Shown here piece after piece: positions 1-6,855 of a stretch of 14,722 nucleotides of DNA (position 1 is its first letter; each line of letters opens with the position of its first letter). The notes under the pieces are model-generated. The model had not been told where the DNA came from, searched no databases, and was given only the letters and a program-made list of their open reading frames with translations. Origin of the DNA: an uncultured Prevotellaceae bacterium (GTDB taxonomy: Bacteria; Bacteroidota; Bacteroidia; Bacteroidales; Muribaculaceae); the NCBI GenBank assembly GCA_937896015.1, contig CALBLR010000043.1:1-14722 (forward strand), in the 5' to 3' direction. The translations under genes were made by a program, and so were the position numbers.

Positions 1-437
1 CCGACGCCTCGGCATTCCAAAAGTCGATAGAGCCACTGCTGACGCCGGCGCGCTCACGCGCACTGGTGCTTGGCACTGGCGGAGCGTCGAAGGCAATAGC
101 ATACGCCCTGCGACAGCTGGGTGTGGAGGTGCAGTTTGTGTCGCGGCGCAAGACGGCCAGCACACTCACCTACGAGGAGCTGACCAAGGCCATGATGCAC
201 AGCCACAAGATTGTGGTTAACACCACTCCGCTGGGCATGTATCCGCACGTGGACGAGTGCCCCGACATTCCCTACCGCTTTATCACCAGCGAGCACTTGT
301 GCTACGACTTGATATATAATCCCGACGAGACAAAATTCATGCGGCAATGCCGCCAGCATGGAGCCACAGTGAAAAACGGGCTCGAAATGCTGCTGCTACA
401 AGCGTTCCAGTCCTACGAGATTTGGAACATGAAGTGA
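1..437 (+). CDS. aroE: Shikimate dehydrogenase, C-terminal part (5' truncated by window edge)
   Basis: AroE reduces 3-dehydroshikimate to shikimate with NADPH in the shikimate pathway for aromatic amino acids. The frame begins at base 3 and is open to the window edge; about 144 residues are visible, roughly the last half of a family member of about 250-270 residues. Visible marks are the end of the substrate domain (DASAFQKSIEPLL), the nucleotide-binding glycine loop GTGGASKA, an arginine pair after the second strand (SRRK) that fits NADP preference, the conserved NTTPLGM segment, and a C-terminal helix with NGLEMLLLQA, which carries the family's Gln. The stop TGA is at 435-437. comEC starts 25 bp downstream on the same strand, so the two are probably cotranscribed. 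The 5' end and promoter are outside the window. Confidence 0.95.
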   Translation, partial: DASAFQKSIEPLLTPARSRALVLGTGGASKAIAYALRQLGVEVQFVSRRKTASTLTYEELTKAMMHSHKIVVNTTPLGMYPHVDECPDIPYRFITSEHLCYDLIYNPDETKFMRQCRQHGATVKNGLEMLLLQAFQSYEIWNMK

Positions 438-462
438 CACCGCCCTCTTCTTCCATCACGAC

Positions 463-2553
463 ATGGCCGACTCAAGCCGCACCCCGCTGCTCGCCACCGT
501 GCCCATGCTGCGCATCCTGGTGCCAATGGCTTGCGGCATTGTGGCATTCGAGCATTGCGGCAGCCCTGTTGCGCCCATAGCGGCGGCGGTGGTGGCTGCA
601 GCCGTTTTCGTTGCGCTAAAAGTGGCGGCAAGGCGAAGCCTGGAGCGCAGACAAGCACTGAGGCCGCTGCACACTGTGCCCATAGCACTGGCCGCAATGT
701 CCATAGGCTGGTGCGCCGCGCTTGTGCAGCAGCCTGCCACGCTCGACACTGGCCGCATCAACGGCACTGTGGCTGTGGGACGCATCGACATGATTTCGTT
801 CCGCGACTTCTCGGCCGTCGCCAACGTCACGCTGCTGCAAAGAGGCAACGGCGCCCCACTGCCCCACTCCATTATAAGGCTGAGCACCAGCGGCTGCGAC
901 TACAGCCTGCGCCAAGGCCAGTTGGTGGCCTTCAAGGCCGACCTGCAGCCAGTGCGCAACATGGGCAATCCAGACGAAACCGACTTTGCCGCCCTGCTAA
1001 GGCAGCAGGGCATCATCTACGCGCAGCACATAGGGCCCGGACAGCGGCTGATTAAGGTGGGCTGCGCCCCAACACTGCTCAACAAACTGGGCAACGCCCG
1101 GACGACAATGATGCGCCGCATAGCCTCGGGGCACACGCAGCAAGGCACGCAAGACTTTGTGGCCGCCCTGCTGCTGGGCGACGACAGCCTCATCGACAGC
1201 GACACGCGCCGCGACTTTGCCAATGCCGGCATTGCCCACGTGCTGGCACTGAGCGGACTGCACGTGGGACTAATAGGACTGGTGGTGTGGTGGCTGCTGA
1301 TGCCGCTCGACTACGTGCGGCTAAAAAGGTTGCGGCTGGCGCTGACACTGGTGGCTTTGGCGGCATTCGACATGTTCACGGGACTCCAGCCGTCGGTGGT
1401 GAGGGCAACGGTGATGACTGCTTTTGTGACTGTGGCAGTGATGATGGGACGCAAGGCTTCGCCGCTCAACTCGCTGGCGGCTGCCGCCACACTGACGCTG
1501 CTGTTCTCGCCATCGGCACTGCACAATGCCGGATTCCAGCTGAGCTACACCACGGTGGCGGCCTTGCTGGTGTTTGGCCGCCGCACGGCCAACGCCGCCA
1601 CACGCAGCACTCTGGCCTACCGCATAGGCACCCTGGCCGCCACATCGGCCATTGCGTCGCTGTCGACAATGATGCTCACGGCGCACTACTTCCACAGCAT
1701 ACCGCTGCTGGCCGTGCCAGTGAACATGCTTATTCTGCCCACGATTCCGGCATTCATGGTGGGAGGCATAGCCTATGTGACGCTGTGTGCCACCGGACTC
1801 GACTTTGCATGGCTCGGCAAGGCACTCGACGCCTACTGCCAGGCCATGCGGTGGCTGGTGGACGGACTGTGCGCCATGCCGGGCTCGCACGCAGAGGGAC
1901 TGTGGGTGACTTCGGCCGAAGTGGCCATCTACTTTGGAATAATGTGCTGCATGGCATTGTGGCTGAAGCGGCGCAACCGCACGCCGCTGCTATGCGCCGC
2001 CGCACTGCTCGCCGCCGGCGTGGCGCATGCGGCTGTGGAGGCATGGCGCACGCCGCAATCGGGCCTTGTGGTGTTCAATTCGTTCGACTCCACTCCCATT
2101 ATGGCCTTCAGCCACGGCAATGCTGTGGTGTGGGTGCCCGACAACGACACCTTCGACATGCAACGCTTCACCGACGCCAACAGCGGATTTATGGCACACC
2201 ACGGCATAAGGCAGCTGCGGCTGGTGGGCGAGCTGCACAACCCAGAGGCGCTAATCAAGCCGCCATATGCCCATCTTGGCGGCAAGCGGCTGGTGGCCAT
2301 AGGGCACGGCAGGTGGAAGCATGCGCAACGGGTGCGCACACGGCTGCAAATCGACATGGCCGTGGTCACACGGCAGTTTCACAGCGACATTGGAATAGTT
2401 GACTCGTTGTATGCCGGCGGCATAGGCACGTATGTGATTTCGGGGGCAGCGTATGCCAGCGAGCGCAAAGTGCTGATGGAACGGTGCAGCAAACTGGGGC
2501 TGCGAACGCACGACATTGCCACCCAAGGTGCTGTGGAGGTGTACGACCGCTAA
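463..2553 (+). CDS. comEC: ComEC/Rec2-family DNA-uptake membrane channel protein
   Basis: A predicted inner-membrane protein of 696 residues in the ComEC/Rec2 family, which carries single-stranded DNA into the cytoplasm during natural transformation. An N-terminal hydrophobic segment (about residues 15-50) and a soluble DUF4131-like region precede the Competence domain at about 230-500. That domain contains the diagnostic ALSGLHVG at residues 262-269 and the TGLQPSVVRA segment, followed by several transmembrane helices. The C-terminal 160 residues (from about 535) sit where longer homologues carry a metallo-beta-lactamase-like domain, but no HxHxDH metal-binding motif is visible, so any nuclease function of that domain is doubtful. 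ATG 463 is chosen because it lies 25 bp after aroE and opens directly into the hydrophobic N-terminus. The stop overlaps the convergent NlpC/P60 gene by 4 bp. Family assignment is firm; whether this organism is competent cannot be told from here. Confidence 0.9.
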   Translation: MADSSRTPLLATVPMLRILVPMACGIVAFEHCGSPVAPIAAAVVAAAVFVALKVAARRSLERRQALRPLHTVPIALAAMSIGWCAALVQQPATLDTGRINGTVAVGRIDMISFRDFSAVANVTLLQRGNGAPLPHSIIRLSTSGCDYSLRQGQLVAFKADLQPVRNMGNPDETDFAALLRQQGIIYAQHIGPGQRLIKVGCAPTLLNKLGNARTTMMRRIASGHTQQGTQDFVAALLLGDDSLIDSDTRRDFANAGIAHVLALSGLHVGLIGLVVWWLLMPLDYVRLKRLRLALTLVALAAFDMFTGLQPSVVRATVMTAFVTVAVMMGRKASPLNSLAAAATLTLLFSPSALHNAGFQLSYTTVAALLVFGRRTANAATRSTLAYRIGTLAATSAIASLSTMMLTAHYFHSIPLLAVPVNMLILPTIPAFMVGGIAYVTLCATGLDFAWLGKALDAYCQAMRWLVDGLCAMPGSHAEGLWVTSAEVAIYFGIMCCMALWLKRRNRTPLLCAAALLAAGVAHAAVEAWRTPQSGLVVFNSFDSTPIMAFSHGNAVVWVPDNDTFDMQRFTDANSGFMAHHGIRQLRLVGELHNPEALIKPPYAHLGGKRLVAIGHGRWKHAQRVRTRLQIDMAVVTRQFHSDIGIVDSLYAGGIGTYVISGAAYASERKVLMERCSKLGLRTHDIATQGAVEVYDR

Positions 2554-3110
2554 TCGACCCTGCCGGCCGCAAAAAACCGCGCGGCAAAATAGGCGTCACC
2601 GAGGTCACTGATCATCACGCCACGCGACGACGATGTGTGGGCAAACTTGCCGTCCTTCAGATATATGCCCACATGGTTGATGCCTCCGCCGCGGCCATTG
2701 TTGAAGAACACCAGATCGCCCTCGCACAGGTCGCCACGGTCGATGCTGCGGCAATTGCGCTCATACATGCGCGCCGAGTTGCGCTGCAGCTTTTTGCCAT
2801 ACACGGCCTGATACACCATCATCACGAAACCCGAGCAGTCGGCGCCGTCCTTGCCCGTGCCCGCATACTTGTAGGGGGTGCCCAGCCACCCCTTAATCTC
2901 TTTGTAGAGCCGGCGGTTGTCGCCTGGGCCGAGCTTGACATCGAGAGTGGCCCAGCCGTCGGCACGGCCCGAAGGCGCCCCGCCGCCGCGCGATGAATAG
3001 GACGCCCCGCCGCGCACGCTGCGCTTCGAAGTGCCACACGACGCAGTTGCAAGCAGCAATGCCATAAGGCAGCAGGCGAGCAAATGAAAGCGGTTAGATG
3101 AATTCAGCAT
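2550..3110 (-). CDS. NlpC/P60-family cell-wall hydrolase, lipoprotein
   Basis: A 186-residue predicted lipoprotein. The N-terminus has a hydrophobic segment ending in the lipobox-like ATASC, with Cys25 as the lipidation site, followed by a low-complexity Gly/Ser/Arg linker (about 26-50). The NlpC/P60 domain covers about 66-183. Its catalytic Cys is C92 in DCSGF, the His is H146 in INHVGIYL, and the third polar residue is probably H158 in FAHTSS. The family cleaves peptidoglycan stem peptides, commonly the D-Glu to diaminopimelate bond. The likely location is the periplasmic face of a membrane. The gene converges on comEC with a 4-bp overlap of the stops and no terminator between them. It begins 21 bp after the U-run of the DUF5606 terminator, and I see no clear promoter in that short leader, so expression may depend on read-through. 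Confidence 0.9.
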   Translation of the reverse strand: MLNSSNRFHLLACCLMALLLATASCGTSKRSVRGGASYSSRGGGAPSGRADGWATLDVKLGPGDNRRLYKEIKGWLGTPYKYAGTGKDGADCSGFVMMVYQAVYGKKLQRNSARMYERNCRSIDRGDLCEGDLVFFNNGRGGGINHVGIYLKDGKFAHTSSSRGVMISDLGDAYFAARFFAAGRVD

Positions 3111-3131
3111 ATCAGTCAGCTAATAGCAACG

Positions 3132-3197
3132 AAAAAAGCCATACGCTCCACTCCCCTGCCTCCTGTTGCGGCAAGCGCGTGTGTGCACGTATGGCTT
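3132..3197 (-). terminator. Composite intrinsic terminator ending the nusB-DUF5606 gene group
   Basis: A perfect 10-bp inverted repeat has arms at 3188-3197 and 3136-3145 (minus strand AAGCCATACG / CGTATGGCTT) and is followed on the minus strand by six T residues (3132-3137, partly within the stem). The 42-nt interior holds a second stem, arms 3170-3175 and 3155-3160 (CTTGCC/GGCAGG, one G-U pair), with a 9-nt loop. It lies between the DUF5606 stop and the NlpC/P60 start. The orientation with the T-run downstream fits the minus strand only. The unusually long interior makes it less canonical than the sprA terminator. Confidence 0.7.
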
Positions 3198-3231
3198 GAT
3201 TTATTTTGAGCCGGGCTATAAGCACGCTGCG

Positions 3232-3660
3232 CTACTCGGCAGCGGCTTCGCCCTCGGCCTTAGTCTCTTCGGGCTCAACAAAAGTGGTGATGCCGGCCTT
3301 AACCAGGATATTGTACCACGAGATGAGTTTTTTGATGTCGGTCTTGTACACACGCTCCTGGTCGTACTCAGGCAGCACAGATGCCATGAATGCGGCCAGC
3401 TGCTCGGGCTCCTTATAGTCGGCGGCGTTGACCTCCTTGCCCTCGAACTTTTTACTCACCGACTCAAGCACATCGGCCAGAGGCACATCATCGCCGGTGG
3501 TGTAGATGGCAATGTCGCCAAGCGAAATGATTTTGTCGCGCGAGTGGGCGGCAAAGCGCTTTTTGTCGGCCAAGCCCTCAACGATGATCATGTTTTTACC
3601 AAACGAGATGAGTTTGTAAAGACCCGGTTTGCCCGAGATAGCAAGTATTTTCTTAAGCAT
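3232..3660 (-). CDS. DUF5606 domain-containing protein
   Basis: A 142-residue protein that I recognise as the Bacteroidota DUF5606 family from its N-terminus, LKKILAISGKPGLYKL, and the IYTTGDDVPL segment. No catalytic motif, signal peptide or membrane helix is visible, so it is presumably cytoplasmic. The function is unknown. The last 15 residues are Glu/Ala-rich and probably disordered. The gene is the last member of the group nusB-yajC-ybbR-coaE-DUF5606. It is separated from coaE by 115 bp, which holds a TAnnTTTG promoter-like element and a small hairpin followed by eight T residues, so it may have its own control. ATG 3660 gives the family's conserved N-terminus. Confidence 0.88.
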   Translation of the reverse strand: MLKKILAISGKPGLYKLISFGKNMIIVEGLADKKRFAAHSRDKIISLGDIAIYTTGDDVPLADVLESVSKKFEGKEVNAADYKEPEQLAAFMASVLPEYDQERVYKTDIKKLISWYNILVKAGITTFVEPEETKAEGEAAAE

Positions 3661-3692
3661 TGTGTTGTTTCTGTTTTTATATGTGTTAATTC

Positions 3693-3714
3693 AAAAAAAA
3701 TGCGGAGTCACCGC
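3693..3714 (-). terminator. Small hairpin plus T8 in the DUF5606 leader (weak terminator or attenuator)
   Basis: On the minus strand GCGG (3711-3714), a 5-nt loop and CCGC (3702-3705) are followed by one A and eight consecutive T residues (3693-3700). The stem is only 4 bp, so it would be a weak intrinsic terminator. It lies downstream of both the coaE stop and the candidate promoter at 3729-3736, and 33 bp ahead of the DUF5606 start codon. That position would let it dampen transcription from either source. The function is inferred from layout only. Confidence 0.4.
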
Positions 3715-3728
3715 CTGTCTTATTGTTG

Positions 3729-3736
3729 CAAAGATA
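3729..3736 (-). promoter_or_regulatory. Candidate -7 promoter element for DUF5606
   Basis: The minus strand reads TATCTTTG, an exact match to the Bacteroidota primary-sigma -7 consensus TAnnTTTG. It sits in the 115-bp gap after coaE and would give a leader of roughly 60 nt before the DUF5606 ATG. I see no convincing TTTG -33 element at the usual spacing, so the call rests on the -7 box and its position. Confidence 0.45.
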
Positions 3737-3775
3737 GCCATAAAAAATGACTTGAGCCCACTATGGAAGCATTTT

Positions 3776-4348
3776 TTAGCCCAGACGGCCAACCAATGCC
3801 ACAATTTGCGGCAACACTGGCCGCCGACCGTCGTTGACCACCACATGCTCGCCATCGAAGCCGGTCAGTTCGGCCTGCTGCGCTGCCATGCGCGCCTTCA
3901 CAGCATCGGGCGCAAGGCCGTTGCGCCTGACAACGCGGGCCACACGCACATCCACAGGGGCATCTACTCGCCACACACTGCTGGCCATGCGCCACATGCC
4001 ACTGCTGCGCAGAATGGCGGTCTCGAAAAACGCCACACGCTTTTCTGCCGCCCACTGCCGAACGTCGGCGGCCACAGCCGGGTGGACTATGCCATTAAGG
4101 CCGGCAAGAGCCTCGGCGCTGCCAAACACGATGCCGCCCAGGCGGGCACGGTCGAGCCTGCCGTCGGGAAGATACACTTCTGGGCCAAACCGCTCGACAA
4201 GGCGCCGGCGGATTTCACCGGATGCGTCCATAAGGCGGCGCGCATTGGAGTCGGTGTCGTAGACGGGGTAGCCCATGGTGCGCAATATGCGCGACACCAC
4301 GCTCTTGCCGCTGCCAATGCCGCCTGTGATTGCTATAAGTTGTGCCAT
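3776..4348 (-). CDS. coaE: Dephospho-CoA kinase
   Basis: CoaE phosphorylates the 3'-hydroxyl of dephospho-CoA with ATP, the last step of coenzyme A synthesis, in the cytoplasm. The 190-residue length fits the family. The P-loop GGIGSGKS is at residues 9-16, followed by the family's YDTDSNARRL segment (D31, D33) that contacts substrate and metal. A lid-like region with the conserved HP (about residue 88) and the C-terminal VVND segment also fit. The start is 9 bp after the stop of the YbbR-like gene, so the two are almost certainly cotranscribed and may be translationally coupled. coaBC, which covers two earlier steps of the pathway, is about 6 kb upstream in the same transcriptional direction. 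Confidence 0.95.
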   Translation of the reverse strand: MAQLIAITGGIGSGKSVVSRILRTMGYPVYDTDSNARRLMDASGEIRRRLVERFGPEVYLPDGRLDRARLGGIVFGSAEALAGLNGIVHPAVAADVRQWAAEKRVAFFETAILRSSGMWRMASSVWRVDAPVDVRVARVVRRNGLAPDAVKARMAAQQAELTGFDGEHVVVNDGRRPVLPQIVALVGRLG

Positions 4349-4357
4349 GTGCGAGAA

Positions 4358-5341
4358 TTAATGCTTTTCAATTATGTAGTCAACACTGTCGGTGGGCAGC
4401 TCCACCCGGCGGCACACCGGCGGCACGCTGGCCACGTAGATGGGCACCTTGCTCGATGTGGTGCTGAGGTCGATTGTGTAGTAGTCGGCCACCACGGCAA
4501 TATTTGAAATGTCGGACTTATACTCGCTTTGCGGCACAAGGCACAGCACATCCACCGACGACGGGAACAGCACAAGAGACTCGCCCGCAGGCACGTTGCG
4601 CGCCTGTATCGCCACCTTCTGCTTCTTTTGCACCAGCCGCTCGATGGGCACCATTATCTTCACCGACGACGGCACCAGTTTGGCACCCACCACGGGGGCT
4701 ATCGACACCCAGCGGTTGAGCGTGTCGGTGAGGCCACTGAGCTGCACGTGATAGGTGTAGACCTCGCTGATTTGCGACAGGGTCTCGCGGTCGGCATACA
4801 CCACCACAGAGTCGACGTTGGGACTGATGTCGCCATTCTGCACATAGCGCATGTCTGGCTCCACGTCGACATCAAAGCGTATGGGCACCTTTTTGCCCTC
4901 CTGGTCGGTGTATTTCACCGACAGCGACTCGGGCAGCACACTCATCACCGACGCGTTGCGGCTTATGACCTTACGCAGTGCGGTGAGCAGCTGCACATTG
5001 TTGAGTTTGAGGTAGCCAGTGCCGGCATCGCAATATTTGGTGAAGTCGATTTGCAGTTTGGGCTGCGAGGTGAAGAGATATTTCACAAAGGCCGAGCCCT
5101 TGTCGCGCAGGGTTACGGTGATGGTGGTGGGCGGGTCGTTGATGTAGGTCACGTTGGCCGGCTTGTTGATGATTTCAAGCTTCACGTCGATGTCCTGCTG
5201 AATGTCGTTGTTAAACGTGATGAAGCACCAAAACACCGCCGACACCAGCACAAAGCCCATGTATTGGAGCACAGCGGCAGTGCTGAGGCTCTTCACAAGC
5301 TTCAGCACTGCCGACTTTACCGATGAAACAGTTGCTTTCAT
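4358..5341 (-). CDS. YbbR-like domain protein, membrane anchored
   Basis: A 327-residue protein with one N-terminal hydrophobic segment (about residues 26-43) that should act as an uncleaved signal anchor, leaving the rest outside the inner membrane. The remainder is beta-rich and resembles tandem YbbR repeats; the repeated pattern of short strands around PANVTYINDPPTTITVTL and the later VEPDMRYVQNGD segment supports this. In Firmicutes the YbbR protein CdaR regulates a diadenylate cyclase, but no cyclase gene is nearby here, so that role should not be transferred. The neighbours yajC and coaE on the same strand match the arrangement I associate with Bacteroidales. The gap to yajC upstream is 118 bp and contains inverted repeats. 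The start at 5341 places the hydrophobic segment near the N-terminus as expected. Confidence 0.82.
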   Translation of the reverse strand: MKATVSSVKSAVLKLVKSLSTAAVLQYMGFVLVSAVFWCFITFNNDIQQDIDVKLEIINKPANVTYINDPPTTITVTLRDKGSAFVKYLFTSQPKLQIDFTKYCDAGTGYLKLNNVQLLTALRKVISRNASVMSVLPESLSVKYTDQEGKKVPIRFDVDVEPDMRYVQNGDISPNVDSVVVYADRETLSQISEVYTYHVQLSGLTDTLNRWVSIAPVVGAKLVPSSVKIMVPIERLVQKKQKVAIQARNVPAGESLVLFPSSVDVLCLVPQSEYKSDISNIAVVADYYTIDLSTTSSKVPIYVASVPPVCRRVELPTDSVDYIIEKH

Positions 5342-5349
5342 AAGCTATC

Positions 5350-5459
5350 ACTTCCCCACTTACCGGGCTTGATGGCAGCGCACAGCGCACACGCCACGCC
5401 AGAGACACGTGTGCCTGGCATGGAATATGCAAGTGGCGGCGCGGCTAATAATGGGAAGT
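5350..5459 (-). repeat. Nested inverted repeats in the yajC-ybbR gap
   Basis: The gap between yajC and the YbbR-like gene is 118 bp, much longer than most gaps in this gene group. A perfect 7-bp inverted repeat (ACTTCCC / GGGAAGT) has arms at 5453-5459 and 5350-5356, so it starts directly after the yajC stop and spans nearly the whole gap. Inside it a second perfect 7-bp stem (GCACACG / CGTGTGC) has arms at 5408-5414 and 5387-5393 with a 14-nt loop. No T-run follows, so this is not an ordinary terminator. It may be an mRNA structure; no function is assigned. Confidence 0.45.
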
Positions 5460-5792
5460 CTACTGGTTGTTCTTGATGTCGTTGCCCGACTCAATGGCTG
5501 CATTGGCCGAAGGGTAGACACAAGCCTTGTCGATAGTGATCTTCACACCGTCGGCAATCTCAAGCACAATGGTGGTGTCCTTGATCTCGCGGATTTTGCC
5601 ATAGATGCCACCAGCGGTGGTCACGCGGTCGCCCTTCTTCATGGCCTCGCGGAATTTTTTGATTTCCTTCTGCTTCTTCGACTGCGGACGAATCAGGAAG
5701 AAATAGAAAATTACGATGAGGGCAACAATCATTAGGATGTTGCTCCAGCCGCCGGCTGCGGCGCCCGACTGTAGTAAGATTGAGTTAAGCAT
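5460..5792 (-). CDS. yajC: Preprotein translocase accessory subunit YajC
   Basis: A 110-residue protein with a single membrane helix at about residues 18-34, directly followed by the family signature [12 protein letters not shown] and a small cytoplasmic domain ([16 protein letters not shown]). YajC associates with SecDF and SecYEG in the inner membrane and is not essential in studied species. No secDF lies next to it here; its neighbours are nusB, 42 bp upstream, and the YbbR-like gene downstream. The ATG at 5792 gives the expected short N-terminal segment before the helix. The C-terminal 15 residues are Asn/Lys/Ala-rich and probably flexible. Confidence 0.95.
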   Translation of the reverse strand: MLNSILLQSGAAAGGWSNILMIVALIVIFYFFLIRPQSKKQKEIKKFREAMKKGDRVTTAGGIYGKIREIKDTTIVLEIADGVKITIDKACVYPSANAAIESGNDIKNNQ

Positions 5793-5834
5793 AACTGAGT
5801 TACTTATTTAATTGTGAATTATTTTGCTTTATGG

Positions 5835-6767
5835 TTACTTTTTGATTAGTTCGCCCTTTTGGCGCAGCTCCTTTACGGCCGAGTTAAGAATGCCGTTAAC
5901 AAACTGGCCGCTGCGGGCAGTGCTGAACATCTTGGCAATCTCGATATACTCGTTAAGGCTGACATTAACAGGGATTTTCACGAACGACTCAATTTCGGCC
6001 AGTGCGATGCACATTATCAGGCGGTCCATGAAGGCCAGGCGCTCGGTGTCCCACTTGTCGGTGGCCACGAGGCTGTCGATGAGCTTATTGTTGCTGTCCA
6101 TCAGCTGGAACGCCTTGGTGAAAAGCTGCTCGCCAAAAGTGCTGTCTTCCTCGTCCTTGTATTTTGGCAAGATGGGCTGTTCCGCGCCATCCTCGATGCG
6201 GCGAATGGTTTTCACCACAAACTGGCCCATTATGTCGAGGTCTTCGTCGGTGCAATACACCGACATGCTCTCAACCTGCTCAAGCAGGTCGGCATCGGGC
6301 AGCAGCACCTTCTTCATAAGCTGGCGCCACACGTTGCAGTCGCTGGGGAAGTCGGTCTTGGGCATTGCCATATATTCCTTATACTCCTCGCTGTTGCGCA
6401 CCTTGTCGAGCATCAGGCGCAGAAACACGTCGTCGTTGCGCCAAGTGAGTTTGTTTTCCTTCAAAAAGTTTTGCAGGGCATCGATGCCGCGCAGGGCGTC
6501 GACCAGCTCATTGTCCACAAAGCGCGTGTTGGGGTGCAAATCCTCATCGGTGGGCAGAAACTTGTGCTTTGCCTCATCGAGGCGGAGTTCCTCAAGGTCG
6601 GTGAGGTCGACCATGAGCTGAAGCAGCATGTTGTATAACTCATACGACTTGTCGAGGCTCTCGTTCAGTTCATCTTTAGCATCGGAAAAAGTTTTTCCGT
6701 CTTTGGTGAGCATGTAGGAATACAACATCTGCACCACTTTTGTTCGTATTAAAACGCGATTTATCAT
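5835..6767 (-). CDS. nusB: Transcription antitermination factor NusB (Bacteroidota long form)
   Basis: NusB binds boxA RNA together with S10 (NusE) and supports antitermination, mainly in rRNA operons. From ATG 6767 the protein has 310 residues, about twice the usual 130-160. The first NusB helix is at residues 4-20 (IRTKVVQMLYSYM). The classic C-terminal half is at about 245-302 (DRLIMCIALAEI, then the LNEYIEIAKMFS and FVNGIL segments). About 170-220 charged, helical residues lie between the two. A longer reading starts at a TTG at 6803, but that TTG sits 3 bp upstream of the candidate -7 promoter element, and the extra 12 residues encode the promoter region, so ATG 6767 is preferred. yajC follows after 42 bp. 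Confidence 0.92.
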   Translation of the reverse strand: MINRVLIRTKVVQMLYSYMLTKDGKTFSDAKDELNESLDKSYELYNMLLQLMVDLTDLEELRLDEAKHKFLPTDEDLHPNTRFVDNELVDALRGIDALQNFLKENKLTWRNDDVFLRLMLDKVRNSEEYKEYMAMPKTDFPSDCNVWRQLMKKVLLPDADLLEQVESMSVYCTDEDLDIMGQFVVKTIRRIEDGAEQPILPKYKDEEDSTFGEQLFTKAFQLMDSNNKLIDSLVATDKWDTERLAFMDRLIMCIALAEIESFVKIPVNVSLNEYIEIAKMFSTARSGQFVNGILNSAVKELRQKGELIKK

Positions 6768-6790
6768 TATGTCGTTTCTCTTATTTTTTG

Positions 6791-6822
6791 CAAAATTAGT
6801 CAAAAACGCCCACTAAACCCAA
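6791..6822 (-). promoter_or_regulatory. Candidate internal promoter ahead of nusB
   Basis: On the minus strand TAATTTTG (6791-6798) matches the Bacteroidota -7 consensus TAnnTTTG. A TTG core (6820-6822) lies 21 nt further upstream, in the range expected for the -33 element. Transcription would begin around 6783 and give a short A-rich leader of about 15-20 nt before ATG 6767. It sits in the 88-bp gap between rlmB and nusB, where no terminator is visible, so it would be an internal promoter that adds to read-through from upstream. Confidence 0.6.
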
Positions 6823-6855
6823 TTTAGGCCCGATATGGGTGCTGTTTTTTTGAAG

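Noticed and set aside
1287..2402. A second + strand open frame of 371 codons inside comEC.
   Set aside because: It is out of frame with comEC, is His/Gly/Ala-rich without membrane segments, and lies over the conserved Competence domain.
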